A stretch of DNA of 64,000 nt, from the NCBI RefSeq assembly GCF_028550395.1, contig NZ_JAQQKW010000010.1, positions 62,001-126,000 on the forward strand, written 5' to 3'. This document shows positions 20,125-29,536 of the stretch, in pieces (position 1 is the first letter of the stretch; each line of letters opens with the position of its first letter). Below the pieces are notes generated by a model. The model searched no databases and had not been told where the DNA came from. It worked only from the letters and a program-made list of their open reading frames with translations. Source of the DNA: Asticcacaulis currens (GTDB lineage: Bacteria > Pseudomonadota > Alphaproteobacteria > Caulobacterales > Caulobacteraceae). Position numbers and translations under genes: made by a program.

Positions 20125-20724
20125 TCAGGTTCCCGGCAGGGTTTTGCTCAGAAGGCGCTTGAGCTGGATCTGCTGGAGGCTGCGCTCGGCATTGGCGCGG
20201 GCCCAGCGCGCCGCCTGAGCCGGTGTTTCGCGCAGGGCACCGATCATGGCCCCCTCATAGAGCAGCAGCCACTCGTGCGACAGGGTTTCGGCCATATCGG
20301 CGTAGCCGGCTTCGGTCAGCAAGGCGTCGAACCATTCGCGCAACTGACGCCGGGCGGCGGCCACGACATCGGCAATGGCCGGCTTGGCCGTTCCGAATTC
20401 GACCGTGGCGGTGATCAGCAGGTCGCCGCGCATCGTCGCTTCGGACACGTCCGGCAAGGCATCGAACAGGGACAGGGGGCGCGATTTGACCTCCACCGCC
20501 TCCACCGCGATCTTCAGGGCGGCAAAATGCGAGATATGGCCGCGTTCGAGACAGGCGAGGATCAGATCGTCCTTGGACGGGAAGTGACGGTAAAAACTGG
20601 CCTTGGCCACCGCCGACTCGGCGATGATGCGGTCAATACCCGTGGCGCGAAAGCCCTGGGTGATAAACAAAGGCAAGGCCGTCTGAAGAATACGATCCCT
20701 GACGCCTGTTTTGGTTCCGGCCAT
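20125..20724 (-). CDS. TetR/AcrR-family transcriptional repressor
   Basis: A 199-aa regulator with an N-terminal helix-turn-helix (RDRILQTALPLFITQGFRAT through SAVAKASFYRHFPSKDDLI) and a helical ligand-binding C-terminal part. ATG 20724 has GGAG 8 nt upstream. A perfect inverted repeat lies 34 bp upstream of the start in the divergent region, so autorepression is likely and the divergent EAL gene may be a target. The ligand is unknown; the orphan RND pump about 3 kb away is a plausible but unproven target. Confidence 0.88.
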   Translation of the reverse strand: MAGTKTGVRDRILQTALPLFITQGFRATGIDRIIAESAVAKASFYRHFPSKDDLILACLERGHISHFAALKIAVEAVEVKSRPLSLFDALPDVSEATMRGDLLITATVEFGTAKPAIADVVAAARRQLREWFDALLTEAGYADMAETLSHEWLLLYEGAMIGALRETPAQAARWARANAERSLQQIQLKRLLSKTLPGT

Positions 20725-20756
20725 ATCCAACGCTCCTTGTGAAGGCTGTAGATTCT

Positions 20757-20779
20757 GACAGACAAGTCTGTACTGTCAA
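20757..20779. promoter_or_regulatory. Candidate TetR operator
   Basis: CAGAC-AA-GTCTG (20759-20770) is a perfect 12 bp palindrome centred in the divergent region between the TetR gene and the plus-strand EAL gene. A nearby TGACAG...CTGTCA pairing lies just outside it. The size and position suit a TetR dimer site. Confidence 0.5.
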
Positions 20780-20879
20780 CGTGCGCCAAGCGTTTTGCAG
20801 AGGCTTTATTAAGTATTTTCTGCTTAGGTGACGAGGCTATCATCGGTGGGTATGCACCGGCACAAGGACTTTTGGCTGC

Positions 20880-22553
20880 ATGCCCGACCGCGACGACTAT
20901 AAAAACCAGCGCGACCGTTACATCGCCTTTTCTCTGGCGGCGGCCGATCTTCTGGTTGAGGTCGATTCCAGCGGAAAAATCGCCCGCACGGTCGGGGCCA
21001 CCAATGCCCTTCTGGCCGAAGACGCGCAAAGCGTCAAAGGTCAGGCGATTGATTCCCTTTTCCCGCCTGCCGACCGGTTTCTGGTCACCCGCCTTCTGGC
21101 CCGGGCGCGCGAAATCGGCCGCATAGACCCGGCGACGGTGCGCCTAAAACCCGATGGCCGCAAGCCGATCCACGTCAATCTGGGGGCCTGCTATCTGCCC
21201 GATCGCGGCCGAACCTATGTGACGGTGACCGTGCTGTCGGAGCCACTGGTCAAGGCGCTGCCGGAACGCGACGATATTTCGGGCCTGCTCGACCTGTGCG
21301 AATTTCAGCACATGGCCTCGCGTTCGATCAAGCCGGGCGATGCCGGTTCAGGCGCGGCCATGTTGCAGGAGATGCAACTGATCCGCCTCAACGGCCTCAG
21401 CGATGCCATGGGCGAGATGCCGCAATCGCGCTCGGAACAGCTCATGGGCGAAATCGGTGCCCTGCTGCGCGCCTCCTCCGGGCCGACCGGTGCGGCGGCC
21501 CGACTGGGGGACGATGAGTTCGGCCTGATGTCCGGTCAGGGGCCCGATTCGGTCAGCGAAGCGCAGCTCATGGGCGACATTCAGCAGGTGCTGAACAATG
21601 CCGGGGTCAAGAAGGACCGCGTCTCGTCCAGCATCGTCACCCTGTCGCTCGACACCACCCACCTCAGCGAAGACAGCGTGGCCAAGGCGCTCTCCTACGT
21701 CGTGGACAAGTTTACCAAGACGGCGACCGTAGAGGCGCGCGACCTGCAAAACAGCCTGAACGCCGCCATCAGCGCCGCCGTGGATCAGTATGCCCGCGTC
21801 AAGGCCGTACTGGCCGCCGGTCAGTTCACCCTGCATTATCAGCCGGTCGTGGACATCGCCACGCGCGAGGTGCAGCATTACGAGGCCCTGCTGCGCTTCA
21901 ACGGCGGCATGGACTCCTACGACACGGTGCGGTTTTCCGAGCAGGTGGGTCTGGCGGTCGAATTCGATCTGGCCGTCTGCGACAAGGCGATCACCGCCCT
22001 CAAGCAATATGCCGGCGAGTCGATCGCGGTGAACCTGTCCGGCCTGTCGGTTCAGAACGCCCAGTTCCGCGACCGCCTCAGCGCGCGTCTGAAGGCCGAG
22101 CCGTCGCTGAAAAACCGTCTGATGTTCGAGCTGACCGAATCGCACATGGTCGAAGATGTGGAGGACGCCGCGCGCTTCCTCGCCGATCTGCGCCGTCGCG
22201 GCTACAGGATCTGTCTGGACGATTTCGGGTCGGGGGCCGCCGCCTATAACTATCTGCGCCGCTTCGACGTGGACTATATCAAGATCGACGGGCCGTTCCT
22301 GAAGACCGCCCTCACCCAGCCGCGTCAGCGCGCCCTGATCCATTCGCTGAGCGTCCTGTGCCATGAACTGAAGTGTCAGTGCATCGGCGAAATGATCGAG
22401 AGCGAAGACATGGTGCGTCTGGCGCGCGATCTCGGCATCACCCACGGTCAGGGCTGGCTGTTCGGTAAGCCCGCCGCGCAAATCCCGCCGCGTGCCAATG
22501 CCATCTCCCACACCCTGGCGCGCCGCAAGGGGGCGAAGGAGACCTGGGGCTGA
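20880..22553 (+). CDS. Soluble PAS-like/degenerate GGDEF/EAL c-di-GMP protein
   Basis: A 557-aa cytoplasmic protein. The N-terminal 110 residues look PAS-like (LLVEVDSSGKIARTVGATNALL). The middle is a GGDEF-like domain whose signature reads LGDDEFG, so cyclase activity is doubtful. The C-terminal EAL domain keeps the catalytic set (YEALLRF, NLSG, ELTES, LDDFGSG, KIDGPF, GEMIES), so a phosphodiesterase role is likely. It has no membrane segments. It is divergent from the TetR gene across the operator-like repeat. The start is ATG 20880. Confidence 0.85.
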   Translation: MPDRDDYKNQRDRYIAFSLAAADLLVEVDSSGKIARTVGATNALLAEDAQSVKGQAIDSLFPPADRFLVTRLLARAREIGRIDPATVRLKPDGRKPIHVNLGACYLPDRGRTYVTVTVLSEPLVKALPERDDISGLLDLCEFQHMASRSIKPGDAGSGAAMLQEMQLIRLNGLSDAMGEMPQSRSEQLMGEIGALLRASSGPTGAAARLGDDEFGLMSGQGPDSVSEAQLMGDIQQVLNNAGVKKDRVSSSIVTLSLDTTHLSEDSVAKALSYVVDKFTKTATVEARDLQNSLNAAISAAVDQYARVKAVLAAGQFTLHYQPVVDIATREVQHYEALLRFNGGMDSYDTVRFSEQVGLAVEFDLAVCDKAITALKQYAGESIAVNLSGLSVQNAQFRDRLSARLKAEPSLKNRLMFELTESHMVEDVEDAARFLADLRRRGYRICLDDFGSGAAAYNYLRRFDVDYIKIDGPFLKTALTQPRQRALIHSLSVLCHELKCQCIGEMIESEDMVRLARDLGITHGQGWLFGKPAAQIPPRANAISHTLARRKGAKETWG

Positions 22554-22586
22554 TCTGCGCGCGGCTTGTCAGGACCGGACGCACGG

Positions 22587-22663
22587 GCTAGTGTCCTGAA
22601 TCTGAAATTCGCATGCGCTTGATATCGCTCTCTGGCGAATTTCAGATTCAACAGGACACTAGC
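22587..22663. repeat. Long hairpin repeat, unit A (CTAGTGTCCTG ends)
   Basis: GCTAGTGTCCTG-AATCTGAAATTCGC on the left is mirrored by GCGAATTTCAGATT-CAACAGGACACTAGC on the right, giving a stem of about 26 bp with a small bulge around a 22 nt loop containing GATATC. It lies right after the EAL gene and may also cap its transcript, but it lacks a T-run. Confidence 0.75.
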
Positions 22664-22675
22664 AAATTATTGTAT

Positions 22676-22752
22676 CTAGTATCGTTTTTGAATTTGAAGT
22701 TCGCCCGGCTCTCGATATCAGAATGAACCGAACTTCAAATTCACGATACTAG
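22676..22752. repeat. Long hairpin repeat, unit B, inverted relative of unit A
   Basis: CTAGTATCG ... TGAATTTGAAGTTCG is mirrored by CGAACTTCAAATTCA-CGATACTAG. Read in reverse complement, unit B aligns along its whole length with unit A, including the GATATC in the loop and the CTAG ends. The two 75-77 bp units sit head-to-head 12 bp apart, like a BIME-type pair or a very small MITE-like element. Confidence 0.75.
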
Positions 22753-22779
22753 GCTCGCCAGCCTGTCCGGGGGGTGACG

Positions 22780-23523
22780 ATGTTTTCAGCTATTTTCAAC
22801 CGCAGTTTCGAGCTTCTGGGCCGTCACTTCGTGCTGGTCTTCGGCACGGCCTTTTTCATTATGGGCCTGCCGTCGGTACTTGGGGCTCTGTACCTCTACA
22901 ATCTGACGGGCCAGACGACGGACAGCCTGTTCGAATCCCTGTTCACTCAGGGCTGGCCGACGGCCCTCTATGCGGTGCTGAGCGTCGCGCTTTACCTCAT
23001 CAACTATTCGGTCATCACGGAGATTGCGGTGACCGGCATTGCCCGCACGCAGTGGCGACTGGGTGAAGCCCTGCGGCGCAGTCTGGTGAATATTGTTCCC
23101 CTGATGATCCTGTTTGTTTTGTGCGGCCTGATGATCGGGCTCGGATTCCTCCTGCTGATCGTTCCGGGCATTATACTGATGCTGGCGCTGTCGGTGGCCT
23201 GCACCGCCTATATTGCCGAAGGCAAGACCGGCATTTTCGAGGCCATACAGCGTAGCTTCGACCTGACGCGCGGGCATCGCTGGTCGCTGCTGGGGGTGTA
23301 TCTGTGCCTCGGCCTGCTGCAATGGGTCGTGGGCGCCATTGCCGAGGCCCCGCTGATTTTTGTGGGTGAGGGCCTGCCCCAGCCCCTGCTCATCGGAGCG
23401 TCCACCCTGATCAGCACGATGAGCGACGCCTTTTCGCTGGTGTTCAGCGTCGCCGCCTATGTCTGCCTGCGTCAGGCCAGGGAAGGCCAGCCTGCCGACA
23501 GCGCCGCCGATGTGTTCAACTGA
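22780..23523 (+). CDS. Polytopic membrane protein, YciC/GPDPase-membrane-domain-like
   Basis: A 247-aa protein with about six TM segments. The central motif GFLLLIVPGIILMLALSVA followed by IAEGKTGIFEAIQRSFDLTRGHRW matches the membrane domain seen in glycerophosphodiesterase-associated and YciC-like proteins; its role is unknown, perhaps in membrane homeostasis. The ATG at 22780 sits just after a GGGGGG stretch; GTG 22774 is an alternative. It is convergent with the RDD gene. Confidence 0.75.
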   Translation: MFSAIFNRSFELLGRHFVLVFGTAFFIMGLPSVLGALYLYNLTGQTTDSLFESLFTQGWPTALYAVLSVALYLINYSVITEIAVTGIARTQWRLGEALRRSLVNIVPLMILFVLCGLMIGLGFLLLIVPGIILMLALSVACTAYIAEGKTGIFEAIQRSFDLTRGHRWSLLGVYLCLGLLQWVVGAIAEAPLIFVGEGLPQPLLIGASTLISTMSDAFSLVFSVAAYVCLRQAREGQPADSAADVFN

Positions 23524-23551
23524 AACGGCTTTGCCCAGAATCAGAGCGGAT

Positions 23552-24475
23552 CTAGTCGTCAAACTTGTCCTTGCGGCGGCGGCCCATCAGCATCCGCCCT
23601 TCAAGCTGAGCGCGCAGCGCGGCGTAATAGGCCCGCAGGAAGGCTTCGTCCGACGGCACCTCACTGGCGATCTTCGGCTCGACCCAGCCGATGCGCGTCT
23701 TGATGCGGTCGGCGACGGCGCGCAGGGTGGGCGGACGCTTCTCACGCAGGACCTCTTCGAGCACAACCAGCTCTTTTTCACCATAAACACTGATCTGTTC
23801 GGGGCTGAAGATCAGCCCCGGCGAGCCCACCGGGGCCTGTTCGGCCAGATCGAAGCTCAGGCGTTCGCGCGGCACATGGACGACGCGGGTCCCGGCCAGG
23901 AAATCGCCCAGCCGCGCCCGTGAGCTGTTGAACAGCGGCAACAGGGCGAGGGTCAGGGCCCAGATCAGCGCGACCAGAGACAGCCAGCCGCCATTGACGC
24001 TGGCCTGAAGCGCCAGGGTCAATGGCAGATACAGCTCCACCTCGCGCAGGGCGTTGCGGGTAATGACGGCGGACGGCGTCAGGTGGCCGCCATCGTGCGA
24101 AATGACGCGGATCTTCATGATGCGCTTGCCCGGCGTGGCGGCGCGCGGCCCCAATTCGAACAGCGTGAAATAGCCCGAACGCAGGAAGAAGCCGATCAGC
24201 ACAAACAGGATAAGCAAAGCCTGAACAAACGGATGATCCATGTTCACGTTGTCGAACTTCACATGTTCGAACGGCAGAAGGATATAGAGGATCACCAGCA
24301 GGACCGGCACCAGAACGATGATCAGAAAGTCGATCAGCAGCGCCGCCAGACGCGAGGCGAAAGAAGCGGTGCGAAACGACAGGACCACGCCTTCGGGCGT
24401 CGTCACCGGCGTCACCGGCCCGTTCAGCGACGGCAGGGTCACTGCCCCACCCTTCATCAGGTCAGGTCTGGCCAT
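23552..24475 (-). CDS. RDD-family membrane protein
   Basis: A 307-aa protein with the RDD pattern: RTASFASRLAALLIDFLIIVLV in TM1, then further TM segments with GKRIMKIRV and NALREVELYLP. A soluble C-terminal part of about 110 residues ends in Arg/Lys-rich LMGRRRKDKFDD. The start overlaps the SpoIIM-like gene by 14 bp, so the two are cotranscribed. RDD and SpoIIM-type genes commonly accompany MoxR/DUF58 clusters, which is the context here; the function is not established. Confidence 0.85.
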   Translation of the reverse strand: MARPDLMKGGAVTLPSLNGPVTPVTTPEGVVLSFRTASFASRLAALLIDFLIIVLVPVLLVILYILLPFEHVKFDNVNMDHPFVQALLILFVLIGFFLRSGYFTLFELGPRAATPGKRIMKIRVISHDGGHLTPSAVITRNALREVELYLPLTLALQASVNGGWLSLVALIWALTLALLPLFNSSRARLGDFLAGTRVVHVPRERLSFDLAEQAPVGSPGLIFSPEQISVYGEKELVVLEEVLREKRPPTLRAVADRIKTRIGWVEPKIASEVPSDEAFLRAYYAALRAQLEGRMLMGRRRKDKFDD

Positions 24476-25493
24476 GCGTCACCTTCTGCGGACGGACCTT
24501 GTGCGCACGCCCAACGGCCAGGAAATAAAACAGCCACAGCGCAGCCATCCCGCCGCCAAAGGCAAACCGCGCCCACATCTCGGTTACCGTCTGACGCGCC
24601 ACCCCTTCGATAAAGCCGGCAATGACCAGCATCAGCATGGCCCCCAGCATGGCCGTCCCGGCCAGTCGCCCGGCGTCGGACAGGGCCGCCTTACGCGTCA
24701 GGTGGCCGGGGAACATGATGCGCCGCGCCAGATGAAAGCCCGCCGCCGCGCCGATGACGACCGCCGTCAGCTCCGTCGTGCCGTGGATCGACAACCAGGC
24801 GACAAAATCCGGCCCTAGCCCTTTGGAGGCAAACAGCCACACCATCGCTCCGACCGACATGCCGAAGACAATCATCAGGAAGGCCGTCGGCAGGCCGCCG
24901 ATAACCCCCAGCGCAAAGGCCGACAGCGTGACCTGTGTGTTGTGGCTCATCAGAAAGACCGAAAAAGCCGCCAGAGGTTCGCCGTTGTCCGTTCCGCCAA
25001 TGGTCTTGCGCAGGTCATCAACGCTGGCGTTCAGGTCTCGCCCTTGCGACATGCCGCCGACCAGCGGGTCGTACCAGCTCGGATCGGCCATGCACATCAG
25101 TATGCCGCCCACAATCCCCAGCGCCAGACAAAGGAAAGACAGGGCCAGTTCCCCCCACAGGGCGCGCACCGAGCGCGGCAGGTCGCGCAGGAAGAAGTCG
25201 CGCACCATCACGCCGGGCCGGGCGTGCGGGCCGTACATATAGACGTAGGCGCGCGCGCACAGGGCCTGAAGGAAGGTAATCAGGTTGTGATCCAGCGAAA
25301 TCGACTGTGCCATCGACAGCGAGGACACGGTCGAACGGTACAGCACCGGGAGTTCGAGCAATTCCTCGGTGGTGAATTTGCGCAAACCGCCGTTTTCGGC
25401 GCGGTCGATCTGTTTGGCCAGCGCCTTCCAGTCCTTTTCACGCGCTTCGCGGAACTTCTGGCTCTTGAGTTGCAGAGGGGGCTGATCAGACAT
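24462..25493 (-). CDS. Stage II sporulation protein M-like (DUF95) membrane protein
   Basis: A 343-aa protein with an N-terminal cytoplasmic helical region (LQLKSQKFREAREKDWKALAK), then five or so TM segments with the SpoIIM pattern FSVFLMSHNTQVTLSAFALGVIGG and LSIHGTTELTAVVIGAAAG. Despite the family name it is widespread in non-sporulating bacteria next to RDD and MoxR genes. ATG 25493 is chosen; a 34-codon upstream extension crosses an intergenic repeat and is rejected. Confidence 0.88.
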   Translation of the reverse strand: MSDQPPLQLKSQKFREAREKDWKALAKQIDRAENGGLRKFTTEELLELPVLYRSTVSSLSMAQSISLDHNLITFLQALCARAYVYMYGPHARPGVMVRDFFLRDLPRSVRALWGELALSFLCLALGIVGGILMCMADPSWYDPLVGGMSQGRDLNASVDDLRKTIGGTDNGEPLAAFSVFLMSHNTQVTLSAFALGVIGGLPTAFLMIVFGMSVGAMVWLFASKGLGPDFVAWLSIHGTTELTAVVIGAAAGFHLARRIMFPGHLTRKAALSDAGRLAGTAMLGAMLMLVIAGFIEGVARQTVTEMWARFAFGGGMAALWLFYFLAVGRAHKVRPQKVTHGQT

Positions 25494-25512
25494 GGGCACA
25501 ATCTCTATTATA

Positions 25513-25684
25513 CCTCCCCAGCTTGCCGGGGCGGAGGACCGCACGAGCCAGCCTGCTGGCGAGATGTGGTGGTGGGGGCTCTGGCTTAACGGCACGGGAA
25601 TGATGATGCAGAGAGAAACGCAAGCCCCCCTCCGTCTTCGAGACCTGCGGCCTCGAATCCACCTCCCCCGGCTCGCCGGGGGAG
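25513..25684. repeat. Intergenic CCTCCCC hairpin repeats, two copies with linker
   Basis: Two copies of the GC-rich element also seen at 144-168: CCTCCCC-agcttgcc-GGGGCGGAGG (25513-25537) and CCTCCCCC-ggctcgc-CGGGGGAG (25662-25684). A stretch with CCAGC/GCTGG symmetry lies between them. They break the otherwise tight MoxR cluster between the DUF58 and SpoIIM-like genes. Confidence 0.5.
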
Positions 25685-25700
25685 TATGAAGACCGCAAAC

Positions 25701-27011
25701 TCACAACCGGTCCTCCCGTTTCATTTCCAGATATTTGAGCACCAGTTGCACCGCCATGGCCTCTGTCGTCGGTTCCAGCACTTCGATACCGTAGCGGCGC
25801 AGCGTCGCGTGGACGGTTTCGCGCTGCTGCAACAGGCGGCGGGCGAAGATGGCGCGGGTGACGTCATCAGCGGCCTGCGGCTCGGACGCCGCCAGCCCTT
25901 CCAGCACCTCATCGCGGAAGGCGACAAAAACGATCAGGTGCTTTTTCGACAGGCGCTGCAAGGCTTCGAGCATCAGGTCGGCGCTGATTTCGTCGATAAA
26001 GTCGGTGAACAGCACGATCAGCGAGCGCCGCGCGATCTTTGACCCCAGATCGGCCAGGGCCAGCGTGTGGTTGGTTTCTTCCGGCCGGTCGTCGAGGCCC
26101 GACAACTGCGCCTTCAGCGTCTCATAGGCCTGCGTCCCGGCCAGCAGCGGCGCATTGTGGTATGGCCGCGCGGCAAAGGCGAAAGAGCGCACATTGTCGC
26201 CGATTTTCAGCGCGCAATAGCCCAGCAGCAGACCGGCATAGAGGGCGCGGTCGAGCTTTTTGACCCGCAGCAGCGGCTCACCCATCAGGCGCCCCGTGTC
26301 GAAGGCCAGCACGATATGGTGGTTGCGCTCGGTCTGAAACTCGCGCGACAGCAGTTTGAGGTGGCGCGCCGAGGAGCGCCAGTCGATGCGGCGATGATCC
26401 TGCGACGAGTCGTATTCGCGCAGCGCGTGGTATTCGGAGCCATTGTGCAACTGGTTCTGCACGCGCACCCCATAAACGGAGTCCCGTGAAAACAGGGCGG
26501 CGGCGTCCTGCTGTACGCCCTCAATATCCGGCGTGACCACCATTTCGGCCTTCAACGGCACGATCTTCTGCACATAGCCGAGGCCCAGAGCGCCGCTCCA
26601 GCGCAGATGCGCGGTTTCCACCGCCGCCTTGCCGCGCGCCGTGGCGCGCAAACTCAGTTGCCCCTTGAACACACCGGCATCGGGGCTCAGGGTCAGACCG
26701 GCCTGCGGGGTTTGCAGGCGCGGGGAGACGCCCCAGCGAATTTCGATTTTTTTTGGCGTGCGCGCCGTAAAGCGCACGGCGTAGGCAAAACCATAGTCGC
26801 GCCCGACCCCGATGCGGCGCGGCAGAGGGATATCCAGCGTCAGATGCGACGGCAGGGGCGCAAACGCCCCCTCAAACACCGCCAGCGCCATCAGCCCCAG
26901 CATGATCACCGGCATGACCCACCAGACGGCAGGCGCCATAAAGACCACCCCCGCGCCCAGAAGGACGCAGGCGATCAATAAGCGGATCAGGCGCGGCGTC
27001 GGATGGATCAT
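25701..27011 (-). CDS. DUF58 family protein (VWA-like)
   Basis: A 436-aa protein with two N-terminal TM segments (about 8-45), an Ig-like middle ([19 protein letters not shown]), and the DUF58 signature [30 protein letters not shown]-type region. It ends in a VWA-like fold ([12 protein letters not shown] ... [13 protein letters not shown]). DUF58 proteins are proposed clients or adaptors of MoxR ATPases. The start overlaps the moxR stop by 4 bp. Confidence 0.88.
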   Translation of the reverse strand: MIHPTPRLIRLLIACVLLGAGVVFMAPAVWWVMPVIMLGLMALAVFEGAFAPLPSHLTLDIPLPRRIGVGRDYGFAYAVRFTARTPKKIEIRWGVSPRLQTPQAGLTLSPDAGVFKGQLSLRATARGKAAVETAHLRWSGALGLGYVQKIVPLKAEMVVTPDIEGVQQDAAALFSRDSVYGVRVQNQLHNGSEYHALREYDSSQDHRRIDWRSSARHLKLLSREFQTERNHHIVLAFDTGRLMGEPLLRVKKLDRALYAGLLLGYCALKIGDNVRSFAFAARPYHNAPLLAGTQAYETLKAQLSGLDDRPEETNHTLALADLGSKIARRSLIVLFTDFIDEISADLMLEALQRLSKKHLIVFVAFRDEVLEGLAASEPQAADDVTRAIFARRLLQQRETVHATLRRYGIEVLEPTTEAMAVQLVLKYLEMKREDRL

Positions 27012-27964
27012 CTGGGGATCTCGATACGCTCCAGAAGCCCTTGCAGCACGCCGTCCACCGTTTGTCCTTCGATTTCGGCCGAGGGCGACAGCAGCACGCG
27101 GTGACGCATGGACGGCAGGTACAGGGCCTTGATGTCGTCGGGCAGCACGTAGTCACGCCCGTCCAGCGTCGCGCGCGCCCGCGCGGCCCGCGCCAGCAGC
27201 GCGCCGGAGCGCGGCGAAGCGCCGACCGCCAGAGACGGGCTTTCGCGCGTGGCGCGGATCAGGCTGACGATGTAGTCGAGATTGGCGTCGTTGAGGCGCA
27301 CCGTCGTTACCACGCGGATGGCCTCGGCCAGGGTCGCCGCGTCCAGCACCGCCTCGATCCCCGCCTGTTCCGGATCGAGTGTCACCGCCGAATTGCCTGC
27401 CTCGTCGATGATGCGGCGTTCTTCGCTGGCCGACGGATAGCCCAGTACGTGCTTGAACAGGAAGCGGTCCAGTTGCGCTTCCGGCAACGGATAGGTGCCC
27501 TGCTGTTCGATCGGGTTCTGGGTGGCGATGACCATGAAACGGTCGCCCAGATCATAGCGCGTGCCGTCGAGCGTCACCTTGCGCTCCTGCATGGCCTCCA
27601 GCAGGGCGGCCTGCGTCTTGGGCGGCGTGCGGTTGATTTCATCGGCCAGCAGCAGATCGCAAAAGATCGGCCCCTTGGTCAGGGAAAAGGTCGAGGTCTG
27701 GAAGTTGAACAGGTTGGAGCCCAGAATATCGGCGGGCAGCATGTCCGGCGTGAACTGGATGCGTCCGAAACGCAGGGACAGCGAGCGGCAGAAGGCCCGC
27801 GCCAACAGGGTCTTGGCCGTGCCCGGAGGCCCTTCGAGCAGCACATGGCCGCCGGAGAACAGGGCGGTGAGCATCAGTTCGACCGTATCGGCCTGACCGA
27901 TGATGACCTTGCCGATTTCGCCCTTGAGGCGGGCCGACAGGTTGTGAACGTCGGAAATCTGCAT
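27008..27964 (-). CDS. MoxR-type AAA+ ATPase
   Basis: A 318-aa chaperone-like ATPase with Walker [14 protein letters not shown], Walker [16 protein letters not shown], sensor [24 protein letters not shown] and the lid domain with [14 protein letters not shown]. MoxR proteins help mature or insert VWA-domain partners. It sits directly after the DUF4350 gene (no gap) and overlaps DUF58, the canonical arrangement. Confidence 0.93.
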   Translation of the reverse strand: MQISDVHNLSARLKGEIGKVIIGQADTVELMLTALFSGGHVLLEGPPGTAKTLLARAFCRSLSLRFGRIQFTPDMLPADILGSNLFNFQTSTFSLTKGPIFCDLLLADEINRTPPKTQAALLEAMQERKVTLDGTRYDLGDRFMVIATQNPIEQQGTYPLPEAQLDRFLFKHVLGYPSASEERRIIDEAGNSAVTLDPEQAGIEAVLDAATLAEAIRVVTTVRLNDANLDYIVSLIRATRESPSLAVGASPRSGALLARAARARATLDGRDYVLPDDIKALYLPSMRHRVLLSPSAEIEGQTVDGVLQGLLERIEIPR

Positions 27965-29536
27965 CTAGCGCTCCGTTATCTGGTGCTTCCAGGCGTGCAG
28001 ACGGCGCGCCCAGCTCAGCAGTTGCATAGGGTTGGAAAGGCGGTCCGCCTCGGCCCTGAGGGCGCTGTAGCGTTCCGGGGTATTGTGTTTTTCGCTCAGG
28101 CGCTCGGCCAGTTCGTCCGGCCCGGCACTGTGACGGCCGAGGCCCAGAGCCTTGAGTGCCTGATCGCGCACGAGCTGCGCATAGGCCGGGGCCAGTTTCG
28201 GCTCACGCCCGGCCTTGGCGATCAGACGCGCCGCATTGTCGGCCAGCACGGTGACGCCGCGCCCGTGCGGCGTGTCGGTGGACGGATCATGCGCCGGACC
28301 AAAACGCGAATAGGCCGACCACAGCATGGCGACGGCCAGCACCAGCAGGCATAGGGGCACACCGATAAAGGGCACGCGCGACACATGGTGCAGCAGGTCC
28401 TGCTCATAGGCGAGGTCATTATAGGTCACGTCGAAGGCGACGGTCTTCGCGCCGGGCGCAATAGCTTTGATGATGGACAGAGCCCCCGCCACGCGCTCCG
28501 CATCGGCCAGCATCTGATTGTCCATCAGGTCCGGTTCGCTGAGCAGATAGACCGGGGCCTTGAACGGTTTTTCGCCTGGCATGGCGTTGACGCGCGACAG
28601 CAGGACTTCGCCGTCCGGGCCGAGCAGCAGCGGCGTCAGGTTCGGCCCGCTAAGCGATTGCAGCCCGCGGATGCGCCCGCTGGTATAGGCCTTGGTCAGG
28701 GTCTTTTGACCCTCTGCCGGGCTGAGGGCATAGGATTTGTAACGGCCGAGCGGGGCACGTCCCAGAGCGTAATTCAATCGTTGATAAGTGATCTTGTAGC
28801 GCGTCTCGCCGTCTTCCTGCACCGCTTTTTTGCGAACCGGAGACAGCAGGGCCAACTGCGCAAAAACGCTGTTGGGCGACTGAAAGCTGGGGTTGATGTC
28901 CCAGCGCGGATGCGACGGCATGGGGCCGGCGGCCCATTTGGGCGCGACGACCAGCACCACCTTGCCGACAGGATAATAGAGCAGGCGGTCAGACTTTTCA
29001 GCGCTCGGGGTCGGCCAGATGTCGTCACGCTTTTTCGCCTGATCCTCGGCCTGAAACGACGTCGATGAAGCCTCCTGAGCGGCGCGCGATGCGGAGGCTT
29101 CCGCCTGCGCCTGTTTGGCCTTTGCCTGCATATCCGCGCTGGTCATTGACGCCGAAGCGGTCGCTTGGGCACTGGAAGAGGCGCTCTCCTCCGGTACGGG
29201 CTGTGGTTCGGTATATTCCGGATCGTCATTGAACAGGGCGCCGTCACCATCCAGAGTCACGATGACCAGATCGCTGATCCTCTGCGGCCCCGAGGCTTGC
29301 CTTGTAAGAGACGTCTTGTAATCCGACGCCTCAAGTACGTCGCGCAAACCCTTGAAACCCTGCGCCGAATAGCCGGTGACATTGGCCGCCTGACCGCGCC
29401 CCGGCGGTTCCAGATGCGGCGTGATCAGCACCAGCCCGACCATCAGGAACAGGCCCGCAATCAGCACGCCGACAATGATGGGCAGAAACTGAGTGGCGGG
29501 CGGCAGGCCGTTTTTCAGAAAGGGCAGACGCCTCAT
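27965..29536 (-). CDS. DUF4350-type membrane protein
   Basis: A 523-aa protein with one TM near the N-terminus (FLPIIVGVLIAGLFLMVGLVLI) and a DUF4350-like domain (SAQGFKGLRDVLEASDYKTSL) interrupted by an Ala/Ser/Gln-rich stretch of about 70 residues. A second TM lies at about 375-395 (VPFIGVPLCLLVLAVAMLW), followed by a cytoplasmic helical tail. DUF4350 genes are routinely found in MoxR/DUF58/DUF4129 operons; the biochemical role is unknown. Its start overlaps the DUF4129 gene by 4 bp. Confidence 0.78.
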   Translation of the reverse strand: MRRLPFLKNGLPPATQFLPIIVGVLIAGLFLMVGLVLITPHLEPPGRGQAANVTGYSAQGFKGLRDVLEASDYKTSLTRQASGPQRISDLVIVTLDGDGALFNDDPEYTEPQPVPEESASSSAQATASASMTSADMQAKAKQAQAEASASRAAQEASSTSFQAEDQAKKRDDIWPTPSAEKSDRLLYYPVGKVVLVVAPKWAAGPMPSHPRWDINPSFQSPNSVFAQLALLSPVRKKAVQEDGETRYKITYQRLNYALGRAPLGRYKSYALSPAEGQKTLTKAYTSGRIRGLQSLSGPNLTPLLLGPDGEVLLSRVNAMPGEKPFKAPVYLLSEPDLMDNQMLADAERVAGALSIIKAIAPGAKTVAFDVTYNDLAYEQDLLHHVSRVPFIGVPLCLLVLAVAMLWSAYSRFGPAHDPSTDTPHGRGVTVLADNAARLIAKAGREPKLAPAYAQLVRDQALKALGLGRHSAGPDELAERLSEKHNTPERYSALRAEADRLSNPMQLLSWARRLHAWKHQITER

